DNA of 64,000 nucleotides from the NCBI GenBank assembly GCA_036004665.1, contig DASYRG010000080.1, positions 1 through 64,000 on the forward strand, written 5' to 3'. Below, piece by piece: positions 63,907 to 64,000 of this stretch (positions are counted from its first letter, which is position 1; each line of letters opens with the position of its first letter). A model generated the notes under the pieces. That model saw only the letters and a list, made by a program, of their open reading frames with translations, was not told the DNA's origin and made no database searches. Both the position numbers and the translations under genes were made by a program. The DNA is from JACQGZ01 sp036004665. Its GTDB lineage: Bacteria; Sysuimicrobiota; Sysuimicrobiia; Sysuimicrobiales; Humicultoraceae.

Positions 63907-64000
63907 CGCGTGCTCCAGTGCCGCAGCAGGAGGCCCCCGCCGATGGCGATCAGGATGAGCGCGGGCAGCGCCTCGCCCCCCAGCACGTCCTCCAGGATGA
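63903..64000 (-). CDS. C-terminal end of a LiaF-TM-like membrane protein (runs off window)
   Basis: A minus-strand frame open to the window end, finishing VLGGEALPALILIAIG, then GGLLLRHWSTR and a stop that overlaps the toast-rack GTG (GTGA). The hydrophobic, short C-terminus resembles DUF5668/LiaF membrane units, giving the operon two such proteins. Confidence 0.6.
   Translation of the reverse strand, partial: ILEDVLGGEALPALILIAIGGGLLLRHWSTR

Overview
This is a GC-rich, densely coded bacterial chromosome segment with very frequent GTG and TTG starts and repeated 4-base GTGA stop/start overlaps. I see no rRNA, tRNA, CRISPR array, prophage or transposase. The gene set mixes OpcA with Zwf, a heme A synthase/heme O synthase fusion, branched-chain ABC systems, M16 peptidase pairs, a class E-like sortase and a cyclase-NB-ARC-TPR protein. 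This suggests a free-living aerobic heterotroph from an uncultured Terrabacteria-type lineage (Armatimonadota/Sysuimicrobiota, Chloroflexota or similar). That placement is inference only.

Layout. 1-3760: sugar ABC transporter (two permeases, one ATPase) followed by a GH63/MGH1-like glycosidase. 4036-5823: minus-strand CtaA-CtaB fusion. 6035-10384: pentose phosphate operon gnd-zwf-opcA-pgl, then a secreted CAP protein. 10976-15121: an unusual locus with a frameshifted nucleotidyltransferase, two small membrane proteins that share an N-terminal motif, a sortase, a PqqD-like protein and an HprK-like P-loop protein. 15110-17942: amidase, small ORF and an AT-richer secreted protein. 18135-24797: a VOC protein, then a 4-hydroxyphenylacetate meta-cleavage operon (hpaD, hpaC, hpaB, hpaE, a methyltransferase and a DapA-family lyase). 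24911-29643: branched-chain/aromatic-type ABC transporter with a LivM-LivG fusion. 29679-39057: minus-strand thioesterase, VOC protein, phenylacetate-CoA ligase, a catalytic/non-catalytic M16 pair and an Lhr helicase.

39157-44056: cyclase-NB-ARC-TPR protein, DUF4242 protein, Crp/Fnr regulator, a palindromic site, a secreted protein and a cupredoxin. 44043-51142: minus-strand run of adenine deaminase, cupin, M14 peptidase, MFS transporter and acetyl-CoA synthetase. 51283-55820: an orphan CoxM-type flavoprotein, a GT2 synthase with two PilZ-like domains, DinB and a TIGR01777 epimerase. 55944-60096: a membrane protein and a peptide/solute ABC transporter without ATPases. 60107-61760: an AT-richer DHFR-like gene, zinc ribbon, glutaredoxin and Hsp20. 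61791-64000: potassium channel, small membrane proteins and a frameshifted LiaF-like/toast-rack protein, running off the window end.

The most unusual part is 10976-15121. A sortase sits beside a proline-rich protein with a sorting-signal-like C-terminus (LPYGG, membrane segment, basic tail). PqqD-like, HprK-like and nucleotidyltransferase genes, which are typical helpers of peptide-modification loci, lie next to it. The two small proteins share a leader-like N-terminus. This could be a surface-anchored, modified peptide system. Functional statements here are inference from sequence motifs and context.
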